64,000 nt of DNA from the NCBI GenBank assembly GCA_029378245.1, contig JARKIF010000006.1, positions 682,001 through 746,000 on the forward strand, read 5' to 3'. The translations under genes were made by a program, and so were the position numbers. The notes under the pieces are model-generated. The model had not been told where the DNA came from. It did no database searches and worked only from the letters and a program-made list of their open reading frames with translations. The first letter of the stretch is position 1; the number at the start of each line of letters is the position of its first letter. This stretch comes from Roridomyces roridus (lineage: Eukaryota; Basidiomycota; Agaricomycetes; Agaricales; Mycenaceae). Of the stretch, positions 1 through 12,731 are shown one piece after another.

Positions 1-245
1 TTCGTATGTCAGCCCGAACTCTTGGTCAGCCAGACTTATTTTACGGCCGCAGCAATGTCCGGCCAGGACATCAACTTTTCAATCATTCTTTCTGTCATCC
101 ACTCTCCCTTGTTCCCTTTCCTTCCCCAAGAGTCTCACAGATAGTGATCCTTTGCTGCAGCGTGCATTCATTCAAGCTGTACTACGACCCGAACCAAAAA
201 TATCCGGCAGGTGGAATGCTTCGAAGTATCAGTCCAGCCTTCAAG

Positions 246-252
246 TTTAATG
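246..252. repeat. Left target-site duplication TTTAATG
   Basis: This heptamer directly abuts the left TIR of the 253-1422 element and is repeated exactly at 1423-1429 next to the right TIR. Confidence 0.85.
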
Positions 253-1422
253 CCCAGTGAAAAGTCGGTGGAATTGTATGGTATCAAACGGTAAGATACG
301 GGATCGGCTAAGGGTGTCAGGAATGCAACCGTATGATACCGTGTGTTCACTATTGTGCCCAAAATGCCGATATGCGGTGGTATGATTTGAGATGGAATAG
401 TGATTTTACCGGGTAAGCGCGGGTAAGCGCAGGTATGGTTTGGGATTATATGGAATGCTGTGCGTTGCTTATGGATGCCTCCCAGAATTGTTTGGTAACA
501 ATGGGATTGATTAAAAGCTACTACATGTTACTCTATGTGGCGTACTTATGCTGCACAATACCCTCCGAAAACACTTATGTCCCCATCACAATTACACCCT
601 TGCAGGCACGGAACCGTCTTGCTCTATTAAATGGGTGTCAGCGTCAGGGATTGGAATAGAAGTGGTCACATACCAACTCTTTTGTGTACGTCTCGCAAGC
701 CTGTAGCGATGTGAGTATCATATCCAGTCACAAAGCAAGCTACTCACATGGAATACTCGTAGGACCAGGAGGCTGGAGCAGGGGTACTTCAAAGCGAAAT
801 GAATTAGTCGGAATGGCAGCAGCCGGGCAAGGGAGAGCGCACCACAATGACAATGATACGCCGACGGGGCCGATACATGTAGATAGTGACGCAGACCCAC
901 AGTGGCACGGTGAGAAGGCTACTCCGATACTCGAGAAACTGCAGACAAAGTGCGTTCAGTTAGACATCAAAGTGCCACAAGGTCGGCGGCGGTGCGCACC
1001 GATGAACCCAACGCTAGTAGGGACCGAAGGCCATGACATGCATGACATCGGACCAGGGAGAGAGGGAGACAGAGGTAGGAGAGGTAAGAGAGGTAAGAGA
1101 GAGGTTACAAGTCGGCGGGAGAGATGGACTTAGTGCTGGTGGCACAGCGGAAGCTGCAATGGCGGTAGGAGGAAAGAGACGTGGCCGCTAAGTTTTTTGA
1201 CGTCGGCTTATAAGTGGAGTCTTGCGGACACATGGATGGGTCGATTTGAAACATTTGAATCCGCTAAGAGAGTGAACGAGCGGGATGGATTGAGATGGAG
1301 AACCGACTCCTGTCAAACTATCGACAGATCATCTCAGGCAATCCCAAACCATTACTGAGTAACCATCTCACCAGGACTCCATCCCATTTGATACCAAACA
1401 ATTCCACCGACTTTTCACTGGG
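253..1422. mobile_element. Non-autonomous DNA transposon with TIRs (1,170 bp)
   Basis: The first bases (253 onward, CCCAGTGAAAAGTCGGTGG...) reappear as the reverse complement ending at 1422 (...CCACCGACTTTTCACTGGG). The terminal inverted repeat is about 37 bp with two or three mismatches. The element is flanked by a perfect 7-bp direct repeat TTTAATG at 246-252 and 1423-1429, as expected of a target-site duplication. Inside I see no transposase: the longest open frames (60-149 codons) have no recognisable motif. There are small internal repeats (GGGTAAGCGC twice near 412-431, and GAGGTAAGA units near 1074-1104). This is best read as a non-autonomous cut-and-paste element. The TIR contains CAGTG as in many hAT elements, but a 7-bp rather than 8-bp duplication leaves the superfamily open. 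Confidence 0.85.
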
Positions 1423-1429
1423 TTTAATG
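1423..1429. repeat. Right target-site duplication TTTAATG
   Basis: Exact copy of 246-252, directly after the right TIR of the 1,170-bp element. Confidence 0.85.
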
Positions 1430-1469
1430 GCTCTCCACATCATTGGCTGCACTCTCAAGTCGTTTTTCG

Positions 1470-1477
1470 TATAAATA
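1470..1477 (+). promoter_or_regulatory. TATA box of the micro-exon gene
   Basis: TATAAATA lies about 38 bp before the ATG at 1515, immediately outside the right end of the transposon. Confidence 0.5.
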
Positions 1478-1514
1478 CAGGTGCGACATCCACCAAAGAC
1501 TCAGCTTCAACCAG

Positions 1515-2059
1515 ATGACTTGCATCCTGAAAGCAGTTTCACTCGCCCTCGCCCTCTTCACCGCGGCATCCTACGCAGCGCCCACCGCGGCTGTAGCTGT
1601 ACGCATTTCTGCACCACCTCGAAGCAAGGCTAACCACGAGTTCGACCTTTGTAGATGACTGCAGCCGTGGCGCCCACCGCGGTACGCCCCAACCTCCTTC
1701 AATCTCTTGACTGCAGTTCTAATCGTAATTTTTCGGTACACAGGCTACCGCTGCCTTGGCCGTACCGGTACGTTGACAAGTTCGACGAAACTACTGTTTC
1801 TGATTCACCCTCTTCAGCGCACTGCTGCTCTAGAAGTACGCACCTGGCCCAATTCTGGTTATTATTTATGCCAATCCATTCCTTCCCGCAGCCATCGTTC
1901 ATGATCAAGACCATGCGGTACGCGACTGTTCTCTGTTACTATATCAACATGCTGAAGTCCTCGTAGCACAACGCGGTCATTGATATTGCTGTACGCGAAC
2001 TTTCCCGTCTGCTTCCTCTGCTCGCGACTGAACAAGGTTCTCAGATGACCGCAGCCTGA
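1515..2059 (+). CDS. Putative small secreted protein built from micro-exons
   Basis: Exon 1 (1515-1598) starts with a clear signal peptide (MTCILKAVSLALALFTAASY). It is followed by very short exons at 1655-1681, 1744-1767, 1818-1835, 1892-1917, 1967-1990 and 2045-2059 (27, 24, 18, 26, 24 and 15 nt), separated by introns of 49-62 bp. Every donor is GTACGC or GTACGT and most introns carry a CTAAC/CTGAY-like branch site. The micro-exons encode related short stretches rich in TAA(V/L), such as MTAAVAPTA, ATAALAVP and RTAALE. The last one reads MTAA then stop. Exon 5 is 26 nt and breaks the frame. If it is skipped (intron 1836-1966) the frame runs cleanly to TGA at 2059, giving about 63 residues. 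The mature product is tiny and Ala-rich with no known domain. It could be an effector-like peptide, or a decaying gene. The splice model is mine and untested. Confidence 0.5.
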
Positions 2060-2462
2060 CTCACCCTGGAGGTCTACTAGACGAATTTGAATTAGTTCTT
2101 TCTTTCGCAATGTATTTCCTGATAGCTACGCGTGCCTATACCATGGTGGTGATCCGAGCGGCGTGTCGACTGCGGTTGCGGTTGTGGTTGTAAGCTTAAG
2201 CCACATCGTCAAGGTAATTAGGCACCCGTATTTGTTCTTCAGTGGGAGAAAGTTCTATAGCCAACCGGAATAAAGGATACCGAGTCCCGTCTCATAGAGA
2301 TTAAAGTCTGTACACGCCGAGCCATTGAACCTCACTCGATTTCACTGTAATAAGTCATCATAAAGAGTGTATAAATGCGTCCGTTAAAAAAATAAATCCC
2401 AAATACAAAAGAGTACACAGCTGACATGACCTTCACTGTTCGCAAACACCACATGAACAACA
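2060..2462. other. Intergenic, nothing recognised
   Basis: This is the tail of the micro-exon gene and the 3' side of the membrane-protein gene. It is AT-rich near 2330-2400, and no open frame of substance is seen. Confidence 0.5.
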
Positions 2463-3044
2463 CTATGGGTCCCCACCCTGACTTGAGCTCGGTAATGCAA
2501 CCTTCCCGGACTCCTCCTCCTCCTCTTCCTCACTCGATTCCGGCTCATCCGAATATGCCGGCGGTCGTGGTGTATACGGAGGCGGCGGCCCCGGCAAGCG
2601 CACGGGGGGTACATCCAATCCAAGCCCCGCAGCCATCAACATCAAATCTCGCTCACATCTCAACACCTCGCGCTCCACGCGCCACCTCTCAAGTGTCTCA
2701 TCCGTCCGCCGTTGTGCGACAACGGATACAAGGAGGGTACATAGTTTGGGCAGGGCAGCGGCGAGGGCGAGGAGGAGGACGGCGAGGAGGAGGAAGAAGG
2801 CTATTGTGAGCGCTTCGGGGGCGAGGGTGGAACGCTGGAGAGTGTGAAAGAGTTTGAGCTCGTCCGCCGCTTGTCGGATGTCCGCCTCGGATCCAGCATC
2901 GGTACTCGTCTCGGTGTGGGCGTTGATTTCGGAGGTGGGCAGGGCAGTCGTGAACCTAACAAGTAAACAATTTCAGTTAGTTGTAGACTGGACATTCTAC
3001 AGACGAATCACACACGCAATGAAAAAAGACAAGAACGCCAACAT
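2463..3044 (-). CDS. Small single-pass membrane protein, hypothetical
   Basis: Two exons, 3044-3016 and 2955-2463, are joined across a 60-bp intron (GTGTGT...CTAAC...TTAG). They give 173 residues. The N-terminus MLAFLSFFIAFTTALP is a signal peptide created exactly by the splice. Near residues 55-75 there is a strong transmembrane segment (IAFFLLLAVLLLALAAAL). It is followed by a basic, helical stretch (LERWRVEREVLRCERDLML), then a proline-rich region (PGPPPPYTPRPPAY) and an acidic run (SSEEEEEEES). An in-frame upstream ATG at 3071 would add nine residues but masks the signal peptide. A TATA-like TATATAAAA lies on this strand near 3180. A type I membrane protein with a cytoplasmic Pro-rich tail is likely. 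No family was recognised. Confidence 0.65.
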
Positions 3045-3074
3045 CCTGCGGGAATTGAAACAAGGCGGCATTTC

Positions 3075-5279
3075 TCGAAAACCGAATTTGAAAGTCGGCG
3101 GGAAGGAAGGATAAGAAGGGCAAAACTGGGGAGCAGAAAGAAAGAAGAGGGAAAAGGCGAGGCAGACGGAAGCGGAATTTTATATATCTTGTCTGCGGGG
3201 AAGAGTGGCCGCGGCCTTACGGAATAGACATCCAGCCGGGGTACTGCCGAAGGACGCCAAGCGGGCTGTGTTCCCCGTTTCCAAATCTCGGCGACGTGGG
3301 AGGAATAAAGTGGTGGCCGAAGCGTTCCAAACTCACCCAAAACTCACCTCCTTTCTCTGTCTAGGCTGAATCAAGCCGACTTTTAGTGTTTGCTCCTTGA
3401 AGTCAGCCGATGCCTTGGCCTGAAACTAGTGCAGGGTCGCGCAGGTCCATGGAGACATGGGGTGATAAAGTAGTGGCGGTACGATAGCAACACCCGTTCG
3501 GCAGAAGGTGCGGGGATCGGAGGGAATCGGGTACCGATACAGTTCGGCATCCAGACGTCCAGGAAGCCAGACTGAGAGTAGCACCATATATTCCGCATCG
3601 TCGTTCAAATCGAGTGTCGCGGCAGACGCCGAGCGGGTATGCAGGGTTGTACAGCTTCGCGGAGAAAACCAAAGACAACGGGAGTCAGAGATATCGAGCG
3701 CTGACAATATAATTACTGAATTGCGGCAGTGCGCGTTCCCTTATCTGTAACCGAATGAGATTGGCTAGCTACAGTGGCGTCGTCAAGCTGACGAATGGAC
3801 TTTGGTACTTACCCGCCACGTTAACCTTGAAACCTTCGCTTCAGGTACACTGCAAATCAAGTATTGCGCGCATTGCATATCCCTGGAGATCTATCCAATA
3901 ATCAGGCCTTTCACCTCCCTCCCCGACGGCCGCCAGTACCAAGTACCTGCATTTACCATTTAGTGGTCAGTGTACATAGTCTTAGCGGAAGGAGCGGGGC
4001 GTCCTCCTCAAATTGAGTAGATGCTACGAGAGACCAAGCGAAGCGCGGCCGGACTGGTGGGCACTGGGATTCGGGAAGTGGTGCATCGTGATGCGCGCGA
4101 AGAGATGATGGCGAGGAGTGGACACGGGCCGCACCCAGTCCCGGACTCTAGGTTGCTGGCAAAAATAAGGATTGTGTCGAGAAGTTCTTCGGCAACGTCG
4201 GGGAAGGACATGGGAGGAAGAAGACAAGGAGCCAGCACCGCCACACTGTAACCAATTGATGGAATCACGTGTTGCTCACGGGAGTATCAACTTCAAACCT
4301 TGTCCTTTCGTGTTTCCACCTCACCCAGCGGAAGGATGAGGCGATGAACGCGGCTCAACTGAGCTCCACTGTCATCGGACGCTTCTACTTACCCGGCTCT
4401 CTCTCAACTCTCTCTCGGCTCTCTCTCGGCAACTTATCCGTAGTACGGCATCGTCGAGATTCAAGCAAGTTCGGGCCGGATTCCCGTCAAGGGACATTCT
4501 GTGTCTGCAGGTGTCTGCCCGCCGGCAGGCGCGGACGCATGCACAGGGATCTTCTTTTGATGCGCTGGCTTCGGTCAAGCTTCGCTGGTGCCGGAAACCA
4601 TGATTGATCACAACATCCTGCGATGTTTCGTTCCAGCGACAATTAGATCAGATGCCGTTCCATCGGCTTAAGGACTCAGTTGGACGTTCCGATCATGAGT
4701 TGATCGTTTCATCTGGGGGGGGGGCTTGTTGATCCCTCGCTACATCTCATCTCCAGTGGTGCAGGGATCAACTTCTCCCGCTCGGACTGCGAACCGGAAG
4801 AATAAGTGATGAGTGGATAGTGCGGGGACGGCGGGAGAACTGCAAGCTCCCGGACCGGTGCCGGCTACCTACTCTTTGATGTGGGCGATTTCTCGACCCA
4901 GATCGAAAGGAATAATACTACAATAGTTGAGTCGCTTCAACTGACTGTGGCTTGCACGGCGGAATTTACCTCGCAGTTGGCATGAGAGGTCTATCAGTAA
5001 ATGAATGAATGAAGCAAAGCTGTAAGCCGCATTCGCGCTGAGAATAACTCAACAAGCTCAATCGCGACATCCGAGTGAGTCGCTGGTAGCCAGCACCGGA
5101 GCCCACAAAAAAAAATGCAGTCACCCTCTGACGTTCCCGTGAGAAACGGAGGAGGCTTCGAGGAGCTGATGGTTCCGGACCCGGGTTCGGGTGGCCAAAT
5201 TGGCTTTGTCTTTTTTTCGCTGGACGGATAAAAAGACAGAAACCTTGGCCAGATTCACCAACTTCATTGAAGAACCAAG
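3075..5279. other. Long gene-poor stretch with an F-box relic
   Basis: Apart from the F-box relic at 4080-4227 I find no coherent gene. There is a CTCTCGG-rich tract at 4397-4430 and a run of ten G at 4715-4724. Short overlapping open frames on both strands carry no motifs and no plausible splice joins. Confidence 0.5.
4080..4227 (-). pseudogene. F-box N-terminus relic, frameshifted
   Basis: On the minus strand, VAEELLDTILIFASN matches the F-box start of the intact gene at 17254 (IAQELIDTILDFLHD). The homology then continues in another frame: TPRHHLFARITMHHFP corresponds to APRHHIFGRRIVIHHFLP. A deletion of several bases between the two halves breaks the frame and nothing of the LRR-like body follows. 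This is a decayed 5' fragment copied from, or sharing an ancestor with, the gene at 17.3 kb. Confidence 0.7.
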
Positions 5280-7766
<2,487 letters not shown>

Positions 7767-8749
7767 AATTGAATACAGCAGAAGTATCGCAATCGGAAGC
7801 CCCATCAAGTGCCAGTGCGCTCACAACGGATTCTTGAGTGCTGAACACAGCGCGCACGTTGAAATCATCCACCCCAGGTTCGGGTTTCTTGTAAAACACG
7901 CTGTGGATGCGGGCCGCCCAGTCAACAGTAGTCGTGGCTTGCTGCCTCTTGCGTTCACGATTGTCCAACGCCATCCCAAGAGCGATACCAAATGAGTCCC
8001 GGTTCGAATTGAATACAGCACGTACGTCCTCCTTCTCCTCGATGTCCGATGGGGATGGCTTGTAAAAGACGCTGTGGACACGGGCGGCCCAGTCGATGGT
8101 GATGGCTGTGGTTCGGGTATCGCGCTGCGGTGGTGGCTATAGTGGGTCCCGGCTTCGAGGTGCAGGGGAGAGGTGACGGCGCTGGCACTCGACGCACGAG
8201 AGCGTAGTTTCGAGCTGGGGACGGCAGATGCAATGAGAGTGGCGTGACGGGTGGTGGGTTTTCTCGAGGGAGAGGTGGCGGGAAGCGGTAGACCTAGAGC
8301 CACGTTCTCGTCTTGGCCTTTCGACTTCTTGGCCTGTACGGCGGGATTGAGATGCAGATTCGTGACGACAGAGAGCGTGGAGCGGGGTGGGCGTGTCAGC
8401 GAAGAGGAGTTTGGTGGGGCGGGCGTTGGGCACTGGTAGCCTTCAATGGAATTGGTCAATTCGGTCAATCGGATTAGAGAACGACGCCAGCGCACCTTTC
8501 TCCAAATCCACATCACTCTCCGCAACGATGGAAGCGCCCTCTGCATTCGTTAAGAAAACGCAACGGGAGACTACCAAGTGACGCACCTGTGTGTATATCA
8601 AGGATACAATTCTCCAGATGCGGTGCCAGCGGGTACGGCGTCACGGCGGCGGGATTCACAGCGCTGGAACGAGAGCGAAAGAAGCGGAGGATGGCGGCAC
8701 GGATGTAAAAGAGTGTGGCAGAAATGAGGGTGTAGATTGCGGGGAACAT

Positions 8750-9149
8750 GAGGGTAGAAGGAGAGGGAGATGAAGGTGGCTGACATTGAGCGATTTTGAT
8801 GACGAGTCGGTCAGCCACCGATCATGCTGATCTCTAGGCAACAGGAGAAGAGGGATCGAGAGGATAGTGAGCATTGGACTCTGACGCTTTCATGTTTCAT
8901 GGCAGCTGAGCGCGAGGCGCAGAGTCGGCGGAGAGACGGTGGCAAGATGGTGGTCAAGAAGCAAGCACTCTTTGATCCGATGATGCGAACTGGTGATGCG
9001 CTCACGTCAAGCCGCGAATTCAAAAATGCGATACAAGCGGAAGGGTATATAGCTGAGTCAAGATACAGAGAAAAGAACGTGCTAAGAATCGGGGGAGCAA
9101 GGAGCGGTGGGATACTGGGCACGGGTCGTACTCTACATGCAAAAACTAC
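8750..9149. other. Intergenic, nothing recognised
   Basis: Promoter region of the DWAAR-repeat gene and 3' flank of the small peptide gene. Open frames here have no signal peptide, motif or splice support. Confidence 0.4.
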
Positions 9150-9402
9150 TTAGATGCATCGGTTCAAGGTGCATCCGCGTGCTTCCAGCGCAGTTTCCTG
9201 CAAGTTTGTTCAGGAGACCCAGAGGTAAAATGAGTGGACTTTACCTCCTGAGGCTGAGGCACGGGTCCAGGCGCTGCAACAGGCGCAGCAAACGCTGTGA
9301 GCGCCATTGGAAGGGGAGGTGTAAATTAGTACGCGGATGAGACGAGATGGCCAGGAACGTACAACACGAAACGACGAAGGCGACGATGAATCTGCTCTGC
9401 AT
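9150..9402 (-). CDS. Tiny secreted peptide precursor (45 aa)
   Basis: Three exons (9402-9363, 9294-9245, 9197-9150; 40+50+48 nt) join in frame across introns of 68 and 47 bp. The first intron has a GTACTAAT branch site and both have clean GT-AG ends. The product begins MQSRFIVAFVVSCSFAAPVA, a signal peptide, continues with a Pro/Gln-rich linker (APGPVPQPQEE), and ends ARGCTLNRCI. The two cysteines in the last eight residues could form a small disulfide loop. An acidic-basic site just before it (LEARG) could be a processing point. It resembles secreted signalling or effector peptides in size only. No homologue was recognised. It is not a CaaX pheromone precursor. Confidence 0.6.
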
Positions 9403-10810
9403 TATGGGGATGGTCGCCGGTCGGCAGCCGTGTGGAAGATATTTGGAGGATTACTAGGAAGACGATGGGGCAAGAGGTTTACTTAAATACCAGCCAGAGA
9501 CCAAACAACGGGACGTCCGCATTGGGAAGATAGTTACTGGGCGAGGAGGAAGGGACAAGGGGACTTCCTGGATGGGAAGGAAGGTCTAGCACGGCGTTTG
9601 CCGCAGCATAACGGATAACGCCGCGTCCAGCCAGGGGTTGAATTACCGGACCGCGATGCGCATTCAGACTCCGAGCATGTTTCGCACAAACCCTAGAGAC
9701 ACCTATCGTCGACCATGCACTCCGATAGATGTCTCAAGGACGAGCCGGGTAGTTGACTGTTGCTCAAAGAGCGGAGAGAAGTAGGAAGCAAGGAAGGAAG
9801 GCGAGGCCCGGGCGGAACAAGAGAATTGATGTGCCACGGCGTCAGACGAACTTGAAGCAAGCGGCGCGTGTCCAGGCTAAGAGTGCCAGGGAGGCAATGA
9901 CCTGTCAGACCAAGAAATGACTTGAAGGTGTACTGGTAAGATGAGCATCGAAAACATCGGACAAAGACCGAAACGAGGCACGGAGAGGGAGCGAGTGAGA
10001 ACCAGATAAGGGCCAAACGTTCAGAAGGAGGTGAGGCCTGGCGCGAGCGGGAGGGCATCAGCGCGCTGCGCAGATGGTGATTTGCGAGGGCCATGTGTGA
10101 TTCTGAAGTGCGTGTGATGGTTAACGCGGGCCGCGTGTGGGTCAAAAGATTGCCATGACATATGCAATGATTGCCGGCTCTGGAGAAAAGTGATCGTATC
10201 GTACTTATATTATTATTAACATTGACACTGCACTCGCCAACGCACTTTTGTCCTGTGCAATTCGAACACCCTTGAAACAAATGCCCCGCGCAAATGGTCC
10301 GCCATTGCTGTGCCGTGATACCGGAAATTGGAAATACAGGTGCGGTCGGGCCGCGGAGGATAATGGTGATGACATGATCACAAACAAATCGCGTGGTCAC
10401 TGGTCTGGGGGATCGACGTGGATTGACAATGTCCGCAGCACATTGTCCGCATGATCACGCAAACGGGGCACCGGGCGTAACTACTTTGGGGGAGATTCCA
10501 AGCACACAAATCGCCCTCGGGCTGAAGGACAGTGTTCGTTTTCCGTTCAACTAGCTTCTAGGTGTCCTACCTAGCACGAGATTTTGGACGTAGTCACGGA
10601 CTCAGAGTAGGGTGCAGAAACACGTGCATGCGCCTCGACGCGTCGCTTGACGTCGCTTGGGCGTCGAGAAGGCCCCGGTTGTCAATGGATTCACCGTCGA
10701 TCTACGGGAATCTGATATCAAGCTTCTATAAGTATTGTACTCCACCTTCTCTGCAGTGCCCGCATATATCTCCCTTCCCGTCTTTCCTTCCTCTCCGCCT
10801 TCACTTAATC
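9403..10810. other. Intergenic; no convincing gene
   Basis: A TATTTAAG-like box (near 9481-9493, minus strand) may serve the tiny peptide gene. A 235-codon frame on the minus strand (9693-10400) lacks domains, coding-like composition and splice partners. A TATAAGTA at 10727-10734 precedes the next gene. Confidence 0.45.
10727..10734 (+). promoter_or_regulatory. TATA box
   Basis: TATAAGTA lies 77 bp before the ATG at 10811 and is followed by a pyrimidine-rich leader, typical of fungal promoters. Confidence 0.45.
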
Positions 10811-12104
10811 ATGTCATTCTTCTCCTTCTCACCCGAGCTCGAACACACCATCTGGATCAAACCTCGCGAACGGAGCCAATTCCATCTCCATCTCCCTGCA
10901 CCCGCTGCCGACAGTCTTGACACGGAGGTGTGTCCTCAATGTTTTTCATATTCGAACCAAAGACCGATTTCTATATAGATTGCCTTCACATGCACGGTCC
11001 CCGGTCCCCTAGTCGAATCAGCGCCTCGTCAAAGCATTCGATGAGCTCCCTCACCTGCTATCCCCATGCGTCGGGCCGCCTACGGTGCGCAGGGGATAGG
11101 TGGGCTGTGCGTATTCAACCCGTTCTCCACACCACTTCAATATGCCTAATCCCTTTGCAGATCGGACACGGAACGCGTGGAGTACCTCTGACATTTGTGA
11201 CGACCGACGAACCGTTCAACCACTACGAATACCACGACCTACCCCCTCCCCGCGCCGTCGATTCCTGCGTCGGCGAGATTTCCGCGGCGCAGTGGGACGC
11301 CCCGTTACTTCGACTGCGAGTAACTTTCTGCCGGGCGACGAACGAAACAACCATTGGGTGGTCGTCGTCACGGATGATGGGTACGTTGCGTTCTTCACTG
11401 CCCCCGTCCCAACTTCTGATAACCCTCATCCCTCAGGCAACGCCGAATTCGTTTACGCGTTCATGTCCTCGTTGTCCCAGCATTATCAGCACACAGTACC
11501 CTCTGTGTCTGTTTTGGACCACACTTCCCCTTCCTCCTTCACACTACCGGCATTCGACTTGTCATCCACGGTGCGTTTTCTCCCCGTCGATGGATGGATG
11601 AATTGACTCTTTCTTTGGCTCGCTGTCCAGCCTGGACTTGCCCCTGATGAAGAGCACCAACTCAACAACGCCATCCTCGAGGCGCTAGCACCGACACAGG
11701 ATCTTGCCTTCAACTCCACACCCAGGTATGTTTGTGTTTGATTTCCCGGCTGTTTTGGCTTCCGTTTATCCGCCCCGAATTAATAACTGACTCCACTCCC
11801 CAGCGGCCGCAGATCCAAAATCAACTTGGCATCCAAATGCCACTTTGGCTACGGCGCCGAACGCACACGCGTCGTTCTCTACGGGGACGAGGCCGAGGTG
11901 GGATATGAGCGTTATTTGACGGCGCCGCCGGTCAAGTTGCGTGATGGGTCGTGGGATACTAATGATTCAGAGCCTGGGTTGATGGAAGCGGAGGAGGAGG
12001 AGCAGGCGCCGGTGCAGTCACTCCCGTCGACGGTAAAGTATACTTGGGGGGAGAATGAGGTCCGGGCTCGGGGTAGGGAGGGTAGTGAGAGGGCCAAATT
12101 GTAA
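10811..12104 (+). CDS. Conserved-looking hypothetical protein
   Basis: The start is ATG 10811 (MSFFSFSPELEHTIWIKP). Introns at about 10928-11015 (acceptor CCCCTAG), 11079-11160, 11381-11437, 11571-11630 and 11727-11803 keep one frame through to TAA 12102-12104. Joins restore sensible segments, for example SNQRLVKAFDELPHL, PTIGHGTRGVPLTFVTTDEP, MMGNAEFVYAFMSSLSQHY and TPSGRRSKINLASKCHFGYG. The C-terminus is acidic (EAEEEEQAP). There is no signal peptide or membrane segment, so it is probably cytosolic or nuclear. The protein is about 330 residues. I do not recognise the family. Internal intron choices are supported by branch sites such as CTGATAAC before the 11438 acceptor. Confidence 0.7.
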
Positions 12105-12731
12105 TATCGATGTCATGACAGAGGAAACGGAGAACTGTATCACTATTGGATTAGACACTGGAATTCATTGCATTAGACCGCATGTAGGCACCTGCCCGGC
12201 GCTGCGCTGCGGCTCTGGTTGAACTTCGGACGACTCCCAGTTCGATTCCGGCTTCAATCCATGGCTCCGTCCAGCTGTGTGACATTGTTATGGACGGTCG
12301 CGCAGGAATGGACGCTGAACTCACTTCAAGTTATTTAGGCAGCGGATCTAGAGGCGTTCCCGGTGGAGGAACAGACAAAAGTGCGGACTGAAGGTCCCCA
12401 CAAGATCGACTGATCATATAAGCACACGCAGACGGACGTGGGTAAAACATTGTGGGGCGCGTTGCACAGTTTCAGAAGAGAAAACCAGTCCGAATACCGG
12501 GCGAGGAGAATGCAGATCAAGAGCCTCTACGAGCGCGCACCAAGTATATCTTAGGGGTCTTCGGTTGTTTCCTTGAATCCGTAAATCAAGCGCCTAGTCG
12601 GTAAGGGCAGTGGATTTGAAAGAACACAAGACCGACAGTAGCCCGGACCCGAACCCGAGTCCAAGGGACGACAGTCCGTCCTACCCTAATGACCCTCCAG
12701 ATACACCAACGCCACTTGCCCAGAGTGCTCA
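12105..12731. other. Intergenic between convergent genes
   Basis: This is the 3' flank of the hypothetical gene and of the first F-box gene. Nothing else was recognised. Confidence 0.45.

Noticed and set aside
9693..10400. 235-codon open frame on the minus strand
   Set aside because: No domain, no signal peptide, odd composition and no splice partners. It probably stays open by chance in a GC-moderate spacer.
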